From: Lanius collurio
Taxonomy: Eukaryota; Chordata; Aves; Passeriformes; Laniidae
Assembly: GCA_020086605.1 (NCBI GenBank)
Contig: JACBWW010000007.1
Location: 17,683,396-17,747,395, forward strand
DNA: 64,000 nt
Reading direction: 5' to 3'
Below the pieces are notes generated by a model. That model saw only the letters and a program-made list of their open reading frames with translations, searched no databases and was not told the DNA's origin. Below, piece after piece: positions 1 through 12,641 of this stretch. Position numbers and translations under genes: made by a program. Numbering within the stretch: position 1 is the stretch's first letter; each line of letters starts with the position of its first letter.

Positions 1-2339
1 AACCTAATTCAACAACTTCAAACCTCCAAATCACTCACAGTCCAAGAGTAAAAACTGAGCAGGGAAGAGAAAGGCTCTCTTTGACAGTGAGGTCAAACTG
101 CAATGCACAAAGTCACATGCACTGTTCAATATGGCAATAAGGCAACTCACTTGTGTGAAGCAGAAAAAGATACTTTTAGAAAAATAGCACTGTAAGTCAG
201 GGCATAGGCCACATAGAGAAATCAAACCACACCAACTGAATGTCCAACCTCCAAAGCCAAACAGCCCGATCTGAAAGTTCTTTTAGTGTTTTACAACTTA
301 CAGAATGACACCAGAGTCACTGAAGAAAGCAGTCTGATGCTGCTGCCAGAACAATGAACAATAGCCATGTCTTTTTTGAAGTTCCATTGCTTAAGCCCAT
401 AAAGAATATGTCCAAGAAACCATAAATAAACGTTAGCATTATCTGCTTCTATTTATAGCATAAAGCTCAATGTACTGAGACCTAGTTTTATTGGCACATC
501 AATGAAATGTTACATAGCTTTTACTCTTTCAAGCAGTGTCAGCAACCATGAAAGCAAAGACCAGCAAAAGACTAAGGCATCTCTTCCTAACACTAAACAG
601 AGACAGTTAACAAGAGTCTGCAGCTTATTTTTTCCTGATTTAAAAAAACAAACTGAAACTAGCTTGAGATTCACCTTTATGCTACTCTGGTAATTTTTAT
701 CTAGATTTAATTTAAACAAATGTATTGCCTGAAAAGACAAGGGGATTGGTATTCAATGAGTGACAACAAAAAAAAATCATAGGAAGATGCTAGTGGTAGT
801 TGCTGGAAAAGTCACTGACTTTGAAAGATTCCAAGTCTTTCCACATATTTTTAGTAAAGAGATTTAATGTATGATTTCGAAATCTGTGGAAACACAATGA
901 CCTTTCCTGACTCTCCACTTGAACTATTAACTTGGGCATAATTACCAGCAACAATCTTCAGTTCAATATTATATTTTCTCTCCAAATAATATAAATACAA
1001 ACACTACTGAAATAAGTTAATATGCACTAAGTACAGCTGAAAATTCAATCAATCTGCCCTGGCCAGGCTCTAAGTACATTTCACTGAACAGCATTCTCTT
1101 TTACTTTTTTTCTAAATGCTTTTTGATTAAAAGGGATAGTGCACTCTAACCACAGATTTGACAGCAACAAATTCTCAGCATCTGCTATAGCCTTGTTCGG
1201 CCAGGCTGCAACTCCATTCCTCCACACAGAAGTACTTCACACCCATAGAGGCAGGCTTTCCTAACAGCCTGGTGTTTTATTGAATCACTAATATTTGATG
1301 TCAATTAAGCAATTAGCACCACTGTTAAAAGTGCACACTGAACACACAGCTGTTCAACCACTTTGGAGTTTTAGGATAACAGCTACTGACAAGCCATTAT
1401 CACTCAGAATCTACGGGAAGAAAAAATGGTGCACAGTGTGAAAAAACATTCACGCATTACAACAGCTCTGCACTAAAGGCTCTCAGTTTCCAATTTTTTA
1501 TTCAGTGAAGAGAAACAACTTCAATATCTCAAAGCTGAATTCACTACAGCGAAGAGGGAAAAAAAGTTATTTTCCCTTCTAATACTGTCTTTATCCTATA
1601 CTCTTTACCAAACCATGAGATCATATAATCTCATCTTTGTCTTCATTTGTCACATGAACTGAGTACCTGTTCTTTTTACACTTGACACCATTCTGCAGGA
1701 ATAGGTGCAGCCATCTCCCTTTGCAAACAATGGCACAGTGTGGAGATTTTTACCCCATCTTTTCAAATCCAGTGCTTTTAAGGGTAGATTTGATCTCGAG
1801 ATCACAAAAATCCATCTAAAGAAATAATATTTTTTAAATAGTCTACAGTTCCTAAAATTGTTAACCATTAAAACAGATTAAGCTTTTAAATAGTCCACTT
1901 TTGCAAAAAAATCTCTAATATGTATGTATGTATTAGGGCAGCTAAAGGGTGAAATTCTCACCCATTTAGAGGATCTTAGATTTCAAATGATAGGTGAACT
2001 CACAAATATCTACAGAGAGAGAGCACTCAAGCTTTATATTTTGTTCACAGCATTATAACAGCTCTTCATAGGAATTGGCCAAGCTCAGAATGAAGACTAA
2101 CTTTGAAAGCTGTTAAGATTTTTATGTTTCATATGAATATAGAATGGCACAGATAACCAATATAATTAATATACATATAAGATAAATACCCTATCAGGTT
2201 TTATATTCTAAAAAAGGATTATCTCTGTATGGGACATTGTAAACAGAAAGTAAATTACTTCATTCACCTACAAGTCATGGACATATGCCTTTAAATAACT
2301 AATTTAATGGAATACCAAAATGCAGCTCTTCAGAGGCAA

Positions 2340-2388
2340 CCACAAAAAAAACCAAAAACCCAACCAACCAAAAAAACCCCAGCCCCAG
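2340..2388. repeat. A/C-rich low-complexity tract
   Basis: Runs of A broken by CC (CCAAAAACCCAACCAACC and similar). Confidence 0.75.
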
Positions 2389-5300
2389 AACAACTCTCTC
2401 CCAGAAACTTCTATGACTAATTAACACATTTCCTGTGGGTCACCCATAATGGGATCTGTTGCCACAGAATATTACTGCATTTCATTCGAACAAATGAATT
2501 TTAAATCTTTGGATGATGATTTTTGTCAGAAATAACATTTGAAATCAAAGCTCTCCTCAGTCAATTTCCTACAAATCACAGAATACTAGACATAAGTATA
2601 TGCAGAGAGAGAACAAAGAAAATAATAACATTCTTTAACTGCAAATAGATTATTCTATTTATGACTATCAGGGAAAAGATGTGATCAGAAGCAAAAGCAG
2701 GTACATCTTAACTACATAAAATGGTGCCAGGCCCACAAGTTTCCCATCCAAGCCATATCTCTACTATTTGGTGGATCCTGGTTTTCTGATCTTTCTTTTC
2801 ACCTCCTGCAAGGGTCTTGTGCATGCAGACAGAAGGGAAATGGATTCACAGCAATAGGCTGCAATAAGTTTTTGTGAAATTTTTGAAGAGGAAATGGAAA
2901 AGCATGATGACGAAATGATGCAAAGTTCTGTAATTCAGAGCTGTTAGAACAAACATTGTCACAATAGGAAATATTCCAGTTTCTGTAAAATACCTAACAG
3001 TTCTACATGTGTCTTTAATATAAATTTTATTTCAGCCTTCCAGTTCATGCCTCTTTGAGCTTTGTACTTAGAGTAAAACATTTATGAAGCTATCCTAATA
3101 AAGTTGTGTCACATGAGCTGGTACTGGGACACTGCAATATAGCACTTAGTCTCATTCTCCTTTCTGATTTCCAGTTGCCAACATAATTTTCAGCTGAATT
3201 CCACATACTCTGTACTTTCAATGATTGAATAATTTGATCTGCAGTGTGACAAAGCCAGTGATCTGTGTTCCTCCTAAAAAGGGTTAAAATAATTCTTTGT
3301 TTCACATACAGAAAAACTCAGATATTTAAGAAAGACTGAGATCTGCTCCAAGCAGTCAGTTTAAATTCCAAATACTGCTGACCTACTGGCCCATTAAGTA
3401 TAGCTATTTCTTGTGTCTGTGCTTTCTCTTTGGGTGAATCTTTAGTTCCCGCATTTATTTCCTTGAACAGTAACAATTACAGTGATACAGATAAAAATCT
3501 CCTATTCCATCCACATATGCAATCTTCATCTAGTTTCACAGAACCATGGCAATGATGGTAAGAAAGTAGATCTGTGATGTATGTGAATTACTGGACAGCT
3601 GGAAAAATGCTTTTGCTACACTTTTCCTTCCTCAGTGTACTGGTTCTGACACATTTTGCCCCTTGTTGTCAGTGGGATAGGGACACTGTGTGCTTCCTGC
3701 TCATCTGCCCAGGCCTAGTCAAGGATGGTGGCTACATAGAAATCCTTTCAGGACTCTCACTTGCAATTAGAAAGGCAAATGAGAAAAAAACTACACTGCA
3801 AAGTGAAGTGGTAAGAGAAACTAGAAGGGAAAGTGTCACATAAGACACGGGATATTTGACAGCCTTAGTACTTAAATTAATTAAAAATCAAGTTTATTTC
3901 TAAGTAGCTCCAGAACAAAAGCAGAAATAAAGGTTTGCAGAGGAAATTTACAGCTTCCTTAGATGCCAAGAAAAGCTGTAAAACAAGAATAATTTCATTT
4001 CTTTTAAGGCAGCTAAAGGTCACTAATATTTATATGCAGCGCTACTCAAACTCAGAGTATCTACAAAGATATTTTCAAGAGAGAATTGTATAGGTACTTA
4101 AGAATGCAGGGACTTTTTTTTTTACTCTTAGCTGCCAATAACTACTTCTATTTGAAGTAATTCAACAAAAAAATCTAAAGCTATCAAAATTTTCAGGGCA
4201 GAAAACTGATTTTTTTTTTAATTATTTTTACAGATTCTAAAGAAACATAAGGATGAAGGGAGACAAGCAGCAGATTGCTTTAATTCATTCAAAAATAAGT
4301 AATAAACCCACAGATATGCCACACTGTTTATTTCCTTTTAAATAAACATTTTTAATAATTAAATTAAGTAACTAAATTATTAAGAAACATCAAGCAATAA
4401 TACCTATTGTGAATCTTCTCCAAGGAAGAACACAATGCATATGGAGACAGTATGCATTGGCAAGATTTACAAGATCAGATGTAACCACATCTATTCCTAA
4501 ATGGTATTCTTATAGGAGCTTCAGATTATTCAAAAAGGAATGTATTCTAAAAATATGCTTTCTATTTAGAACAGTAAATTTCTCTACCATCAGACATGAT
4601 CAGAACTGGCCAGTGTGACAACCCCTTCCACAGGGATTTTTAGCAAACAAAAGCAGAAGAGTCAAATTTTCCATCTGGATTCCAGAAAAAAGACAAACTC
4701 TACAGGCTTCTGTATTCTTTATACTTAGTACAAGGTCTGTCAAAATTCCTCATCTACATGGTCACTGCTCTCTAAATTGTTCAAGTAAACTATGGATGAA
4801 AAAAAAAAGTATAGTTAACTATTGCACTCTGCAGTCTACTGACACACAGCTGAGCAACAGACCTAAATTCCTCCTTTAATTAGAAAAATAAAATGTAGTT
4901 TTGATGTCAAGAAAACACCTCCTCCCATTGTTAACCCTTGTCATCACATTTAAATCTGTAAAACAAGTTCACAGCAAGCAGCAGCTACTCACTGTCCTAA
5001 TGGTCAGTGACTGTTAGACTTCAAAAGGATTTTCATTCCTAAGTGGATTCAGAGTTAGTGAAGCTGGGATTCTGGCAGATGGAAGGTGGGGAAACCTTAT
5101 ATAAATGATACCGCAAAACTAACAGCTTGTAAAATGCTGGTCTTGCAGGCCACCAAGTCAGTGACCAAAGATTATCCAAATGTTATTGCATTAACTGTTC
5201 CATCCATAATAATCTAAAGCTTATGTTACGGATTAGTACTGGAAAATCAACAAGGAATTTGCTTGTTTATATCTCTATATATCTTTACATATCTAATTAT

Positions 5301-7080
5301 TTATGCTTACGTGATACTGAACTACAGTTTCTTAAAGAACAGTGACTAACAACTTTTCGGGGGGTTTTTTGCTACACAAAGACTACTTTAAAAAAAGTTT
5401 CCTGGTCCATCTCTGTAGCTATGCTACCACACATACTTGAGGTCAGGCTGCAACCTTATCAGAAGCAAATAACCCAAGATAAAACAGAGAGAAAAACTAC
5501 CACATGGGTGCTACTGAAAGCTGTACAACTAAAACAATTGCTACCTTTTAGTTTTCCACATGTATCAGGAGAAACCTAAATCCTCAGTACCAATTGGCAG
5601 GTGTCACGTTTTGACAATTTTTCAAATTATGATCTTGCTCATGTAGGCTGGTCCTGAACTTACTCCCACTACAGCCAGGCTATATTGGTCTACAGAACTA
5701 CCCACAGAAGTAAACAGGTATAGCACAAGTGCCAAACTCTCCCTGCATTACCGGTAAATTTATCAACGGCCTGGAATACATCAAAATGACAATACTAATA
5801 GCCCAATTTCCTATTATGAGTAATAATATTTTGCCATACTCCCTGCAGTGTAACGTGAATTCTCTCTCTCTTATATGCAATTGGTTTTTAGAAGCACTAC
5901 TTGAAGAGTCACAATATAACCCCAGCACCCCTGTACTTCATCTTGAAGAAATCTTTAACTTGTGGTTCCAAAATGACTTGGCTGTTCAGAATAATGGACT
6001 AATTATGTAGCACTAGAAGCTACCTAGCATTTTCTTTCATCTCCATGCTTTTTGCTGTGCATGAGCACCAAATCTGACATTATGCAAATTCAGCTTGGTG
6101 AAGACACATACTTTGATAGAAGGAAGGAACCTAACTACAGATGGCTATAAGGTTAATGAAACATTTATTTGGAGCTATTTTAAACACATTCAGCATATTT
6201 TACTTTTTAGCATAACTCTTACACAGCTATACACTACTATTCAAGTACAGTTCTGAAACATTCAAGGAATATAAAATTTTAACCTATTACTTCTTCCTAT
6301 ACTGCAAAGCAATACCATGTGTTGAAGTATTTGAGGGGTAAAAGCCATGTGCCAATTCAGTTGAAAGTTCACAAACTGTATTTTACAGTTCTACCTAACA
6401 CACAGGTGCTACTGATGAAATGCCACATTCAATCCTCATGCATAATAGTGAAGATCTTTTAAATTTTCCAAGATTACCAGGCATCAGGATCATAGATCTG
6501 ACTTCAGATAAAGTCTTACACTGATGAAAGACAAGAATTTTAAACTTATAAAATGGCATAAAGGACATGCAATACCTTTGAGTGTTCACATCAGGAATAT
6601 GAGTAAATCTACTTATGACACAAGTCTATGACACCAGTAATCACAAGATTTTAGAATCCCTTTTGTTTTCACTGCACTTGAGGAATGTGAATTCCATTAA
6701 GATTAAACAGTACTTTACAATTCTTTTGATGCAGTGAGCTTTTTAATGTTTACTTTTACTCTCAAAGATTTAAAGACTTGAAACTGAACAATCTGAAGTA
6801 CAATAAATATTTCACAAGGTTGTGCTTTTACAAACATCAAAAGACTTCAAGAACTTCTACAGCAACCAGTCAAATATTTACAAAAAATAAACCTCATCAG
6901 CATTTGCTATTAGCTGTACTTTAAAGTTAGATATTCATACAAAACCATTATTTTACATAAGAGCTATTTCCTTTGTCATGTATAGTCACATACAGAAAAA
7001 AATATGTAACATTTAAAAAACTTAATTACAATTCAAAATATTGACTCGTAAGTCAGAAGCTAGTTGCCAGTTGTTATACC

Positions 7081-7126
7081 AAAAAAAAAAAAAAAAAAAA
7101 AAAAAAAAGAAAGAAAGAAAGAAGTC
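7081..7126. repeat. Poly-A run with GAAA microsatellite
   Basis: 28 A (7081-7108) followed by about four GAAA units. There is no recognisable retrotransposon body next to it on either side, so it is treated as a simple repeat. Confidence 0.9.
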
Positions 7127-9060
7127 TAGAAAGTCCAGAACATCTATTATACAAGTAATTAAATCACAAACTCAAGAAATCAAAATAGTCAATGTTTCTT
7201 TGGGAACTGAAGTCAGAGAAACTCCAGCGTCTAACTAATCCCTGAACAAGCAGGACACCAGAACTCAAGGACAGACTTTCAGTTTTTATCATCTTGAACA
7301 GTTCAGTGAAGACATGGTGAATTTTAAACCAAGATATCATTAATAATTCAGAGGAAACTCCTGATACAGCAAAGGTGAGGAACACTTAAATAAAACACTC
7401 TCAACATATAGTCAGTCACCTGTAAGACATTACAAGTTGATCCAAAATAACTGATCACCCTGAGCAAACATTTCATACTTGTAAAATGCTACTAATAAAA
7501 ACATTAATAATAGCCAAGGAACTTAAAGTAACGTCAACACAGTACACCCAACACATCTGAAGTCAAGCACAAGTATACAAGTACAGTGTGGAAGATACCT
7601 CTTGGTCAGAAGCAAAGAAGTTTTATTTTAGCAGTACTGTAGCTACTTCCCATTTTAAAATGTTACTATGAGACTGGTATCAGGATAATTACACAATATG
7701 GGGGATGGTTTTTTAAGCTTTCAGTGATCCATATACCTCCTTTCATTTATATGTGGAAGACAAAATGTCCACGCTGCACTTCAACATACCAAAACTGTTC
7801 TGTGTCCTTCATGCAGAAAAGGATCTTTCCTTTTTTCCTATTTTTAAACAAAGATTTTTCTATCAAGTCTAGAACTGTTCCGTACATTGAGATTAATATA
7901 TTCTGACTTGCAATGATTTTGATAATAAAGGCAAAGGAGGTTATGCAGGTTTGTCTGGGATGAGATGATAAGAGTAATCTCAACCTCCACATGTCTGTCA
8001 TTCAGTGATACAGAGAAGAGGTTTAAATACCTTTTGATGCTGCTGGTTTCTATGCAGCAGCAAAAGCATACATAAAAACATAAGAGAAGTCACCAAATTT
8101 TAGGCTTTGATTTACTGCTGTGACTTCTTTGATGTGGAGAGCAATGGAGGCAAGTAGTTAAAATACATCATCCCCTGAAAAGAACTTGTGAGGGGATAGT
8201 TTCTCTTTGCCATAAAACTCTCTCAGGACTCTAGACTCTAAGAAAAATCACCATTTTTTACCCCACTAGACAGACATACTCCACAACAACTTACATCTTC
8301 AAAAAACTCCATAAGGAATGTTTCTCAGACTTCAAAGGCTGATCTGCCATTCCTTTCCTTTTCAATGCTAAGCAAAGGAAAATAAACAAGCAAAAAAAAC
8401 TTTACCACATTTTCTCCTCAATAAAGGGAGTCTCTATACACCACATTTTGGGAAATCCAATTAGAAGTAAACTCTCAGTACATGCTGGCAGGAAAGACCT
8501 CTATTTAGCAAATCTGAAAAAGCATATATATACCCAAGGACATCACAGGCCCTACAGATCCTTCAGAAACCAAGTTGAGTATACCAGGCTTTTAGATGGC
8601 CTCTATGACAGATTATCTAAGGGAAAAACACCAAAAAATAAACAATTCACCATTGTACTAGAAGAATTACACCTGAGAGATTACTTCAACTGAACAAGTA
8701 TTAAAAAACTTCTGAACCAGAATCATCAGGATTATCTATTTTAATCTGCTGTGTATGACTGGCTAACGAATTTACAAAGTGAAATAGAGCTAGATAATCA
8801 TGAGAAGCACATTTGCTAACAATTTTTTTTGTTTCAAATGAATACACATACTTAAGAAATGAACAGCAACAAATTACAACAGCAAAGAAAATATTTTTAA
8901 TAGATTTTTCTTAGTATACTTTTTGAAAACAGTCCAATAGACAAATGTTCTTCTGAAAGATTCAGCTTCCATGCTTAATAAAACTAATTCCCAGAAAACT
9001 GTGTGCCCCCTCAGCTGTCTTTTCCTATTAGACTAGAAATTCCTGGAATCAGTCCAAGCA

Positions 9061-9222
9061 AAAAAAAAAAAAAAAAAAAAGAAAAAAAGAAAAAAAAAAC
9101 AAAAAACAAAAAACACACAAAAACCCCCAAAAAAACAAAACAAAACAAAAAAAAAACACACACAAAAAAAAATACAAAACCAAAAAACCCCCAACCTAAA
9201 AAACAAACCACCAAACTCCAAA
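9061..9222. repeat. Long A/C-rich low-complexity tract
   Basis: It starts with 20 A, continues with A runs broken by G, then A runs broken by C or CC for about 160 bases, with almost no T. Apparent ORFs here (Lys-rich on plus, Phe-rich on minus) are low-complexity artefacts. Confidence 0.9.
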
Positions 9223-12200
9223 TTCTCAGTTGCTGCAAAATTGGGTTAGGAAAAGCAGTGACGACTTTTGAACTAGCTTGTCATGCTGTGTTGGTTTTTA
9301 TTACATCTATGTGGAGGAAATAAAAATTAAATATAAAGTGGATATCCAATACTGTTATTATACTGTAATATATATTCCATATACTGCTCATTTCCAAAGT
9401 ACACAACAGTTCTGTACTTTGTAATCATTTGATACTATCTATGAATAAGGAAGTGTGAATCAGATTTGACTAACTTCAAAGTTCAATGAACTTTAAAACT
9501 GTCCATATTCTGAGCAGAGGTTTAGACCAAAAAACTTCCACATATCAGCTGGTTGCATAAACTGACAGACAAATGCCTAGAATTCAGTGATTTTAGGAGA
9601 GGCAATTCTGTGCTCTCTCTAAACCAGCTAACATGAGTTTATTGATTACCAGGCCAATTTCAGTCACAACTGTGTTTGTAAACAAAAGTATAACCATTCA
9701 CGACATTTACTCTATCAAGTAATTATTTACCTTAAGCCTTTAAAAATGTAGAAAGCCAAAGGCAATCCTTAAATAAAATCAGAAATCATAGTTCTAGACG
9801 AACTTCTTCATTCCCCCAAAAATGCAGTAAAATAACAAAATTCTACAAATCCTATTTCACCCATAGACAGAAATACCGACTCCTAATGAACGAGGCATGT
9901 TTAACTCCTGCAGAATAGCACATGACCAGTTTAGTTAAATCCACATTTCCAAATGTGTTTTGATAACACAGGGCACTCTTCAGGACATGTATCCTACAGG
10001 CAGGATCAACAAAGAAAATGGAGCAAGATATCAAAAGGATAGTGTCAAAAATAAAACTTCAGATGATAGCCCAAGGAGCATTACTACAAATGAGATTAGT
10101 AATCCTTAGCAGTGCCCTGGTTGGTAGTACAATGTCTTACAGGAGTTATTTCTGTCAACTTCCTAACACTTTGCTTTTTTTCCTCCTCTAAATGTAAGAA
10201 GATACAATCCATAAGTAAGAGAGAATTTAATGAGAGGAAAGTAATTTACTTTTGCCATCTAGAAACAATTAATCTTTCTTGATTTTAGGAGGTGTTCTAT
10301 TAGACAATTTCTCAGAAATAAAATGCAACTACATATAATATAGACAGAGGGAATACCAGGCACAGATCCCAACTTGAATTGTCTTAGGAGGCACAATACA
10401 AATAAAAAAGGAAACTCAACATTTTTTCTTATAAATAAGCAGCTATGAGTAAAATCAAGCAAAGCAGAAAATATTTTCACATTTATTTTACTTTTTAGAC
10501 TATGACTGCATCTGAGGCCTTGCCACAGCAGCCCTATCAGTTACCATATCCAACAACCACACCCCTAGAGGCAAATAGCCACTACAGTAGGTCTGTAGTA
10601 GCAGAGCACAATTGTTAGCCTACCAGTTAATCTGTTGGTTCTTTTTCTCATATACCTAGCTCCTAAGGGGTCAATTCCACATTGTACATTGAATTCAAAT
10701 GGAGCAAGTATTCTGATGAGATAATTACTTACTTTGTTTCTTAATGTAAGTTGATTATGTGCTTATGCAAGAGGCTATCCGGTGGCAGCCAGAACGTTTT
10801 ACTTCAGCTGAGCCACTGCCTCTGTCAGTGGGGGCACTGTGAGGAGGAAATGGCACTGCACCCACCATTAGAAGGAAAGCAACGTTCACATCAGTTTGAC
10901 AAGTTCTGGCACATGCAAGGAGTAAGGATATTTATTATGCATCAAGTTAATCAGGAGTGAGTTAAATCTGCTACTGTTAAGAAAGCTTATCACTCTTAAG
11001 GAAATATATTATGGACAATATTCAAATAACCAAGGACATCAGGGTTTCAGTGAAGGGGGTTTTGTTGTTAGTTTTGTTGGTTTTGGTGTTTGGGTTTTTT
11101 TCAGTGACGATATAACATTATAGAAGGAAGAAAACTGAATTCAACTGCAAGCTTCCAGACACCTTTGCAAGGATACTGGCAGGAGGCTATTAAACAGATA
11201 ATTCATTTGCAATTTGAAAAAATTTTTACATTTACAGAAAGAGTAAAAGGAAAGCTTTGCTGAAATGTGCACTTAACAAAAATCCTTTCAAATGAGAAAT
11301 GCTGAAGTCCTATCAGAAAACTACACCTCCAAATAATATGATATAAAAATACTTCCTGGAGACAAATTCAGATTTCATTTGCACACACACCATAAACATA
11401 CACAGCATCCTCTCCTGACTCATAGTACTAAGCTCTACTTCAAAGATACAAACTGCCAAAGAACACCACGATTATTTGGTATATGTAGTTGAAATCTTGA
11501 GTGAAAACAAAGCAAGTACTATAAAACCTGAGTACAATACATACATTAAATCATCTGTATTAGAACGCATATCGCCCCTCCAATATACTCTATAAAAAGA
11601 CTACAAAATGATGCCTTAGCTCTACATAAAATCAAACGTGTCCTTGTAAGGAGTAATGCTAACACTGGACTGTCAATGGGGAGGAAAAACAAAACAATAA
11701 ATTGCATGTTTTCACTTATTCCAATGGAGCTATTGGGAAAACAAAGGCTTGCTACATCAGAAATATAAAAGTTACAATAATCTAGTGTCCCTGTAAGAAC
11801 TGTAATAATTTTCTTTGTAAGCTGCTTAGATTCCCTTACTAGTAATTATTCTTATAAATCAATTTGCTCTAAGTCTGTAAATTTAGTATTAAAATTAGCT
11901 GGTTAAGAAAATCTTGATTTTGGTACTTGAGAAATAACTAGTGTTTCACTCAAGACCAACAAACAAAAATACAATGTCTCTGCAACAGCATTGTGTCCAA
12001 CTGATGAAGCTGGTTATTTCAGCTCCCTGAAAGCACAGAGGTTATAATCATGTTTTCTACTTCGCTTTACTGCAGAAAAGGTGCCTACAGTATCACCCTC
12101 TCAGAGAACACTTCTGCATTTGCAGAGGGAACTGAAATATGATGTACTTTAGAAAGGGCTTTCTCTTCATGTGTGTGTGTACGCAAAGGGAAGTGAGCTG

Positions 12201-12370
12201 GACCATGGAGATGGGAGGAATAAGGTGTCATAAAGCAACGCACGCTGGAAAACCCCTACCATCTAACAAATACCCAGGCTCTCCAATTAAAGCATAAGCA
12301 AGTAATTTTCCCTCTCCTTGTTATTATACCCTGCTGACCATTTTAAGGGTCTCCATACTTTAATACTAGC

Positions 12371-12641
12371 AGAATCACAGAATCATTGAATATGCTGAGT
12401 TGGAAAGGACCCATCAGGATCATCAAGTCCAACTCCTGGCCCTGGGCAAGTCACCCCCATGCACCCTGAGAGCATTGTCCAAACACTTCTTGGACTCCAC
12501 CAGGCTTGGTGCTGGGACCACTTCCCTGGGGAGCCTGTTCCAGTGCCCAACCACCCTCTGGGTATAAAAACCTTTTCCTGATATCCAACCTAAACCGCCT
12601 CTGACTTGAGTCCTGTTACTGGTCACGAGAATGAAAATCAG
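12371..12641 (-). mobile_element. CR1 LINE, 3' end fragment
   Basis: Read on the plus strand it starts with the reversed CR1 tail (AGAATCACAGAATCATTGAA) and continues through recognisable blocks: GAGTTGGAAAGGACCC, CATCAAGTCCAACTCC, CCTGTTCCAGTGCCCAACCACC and TTTCCTGATATCCAACCTAAAC. On the minus strand the 3' part of the second ORF is still readable, with HWNRLPREVV followed by APSLVESKK. About 20 bases seem to be missing near 12605 relative to the usual consensus. This is the best preserved CR1 copy in the window and the clearest sign of an avian genome. It is 5'-truncated, as most CR1 copies are. Confidence 0.92.

Larger units (their letters stand above)
1..12370. other. Intronic sequence, little recognisable
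   Basis: AT-rich unique-looking DNA apart from the low-complexity tracts at 2340-2388, 7081-7126 and 9061-9222. Short ORFs here (the longest outside low complexity is under 95 codons) resemble no known protein. An 81-codon frame at 8448-8693 has a fairly protein-like composition but no family signature. The 10750-10960 stretch is somewhat GC-richer and unexplained. Confidence 0.6.

Noticed and set aside
8448..8693. 81-codon plus frame with a protein-like composition
   Set aside because: No family motif, no splice sites of note and no neighbouring exon, so not supported as a gene.
9003..9323. Lys-rich and Phe-rich frames on opposite strands
   Set aside because: They are translations of a low-complexity A/C tract.
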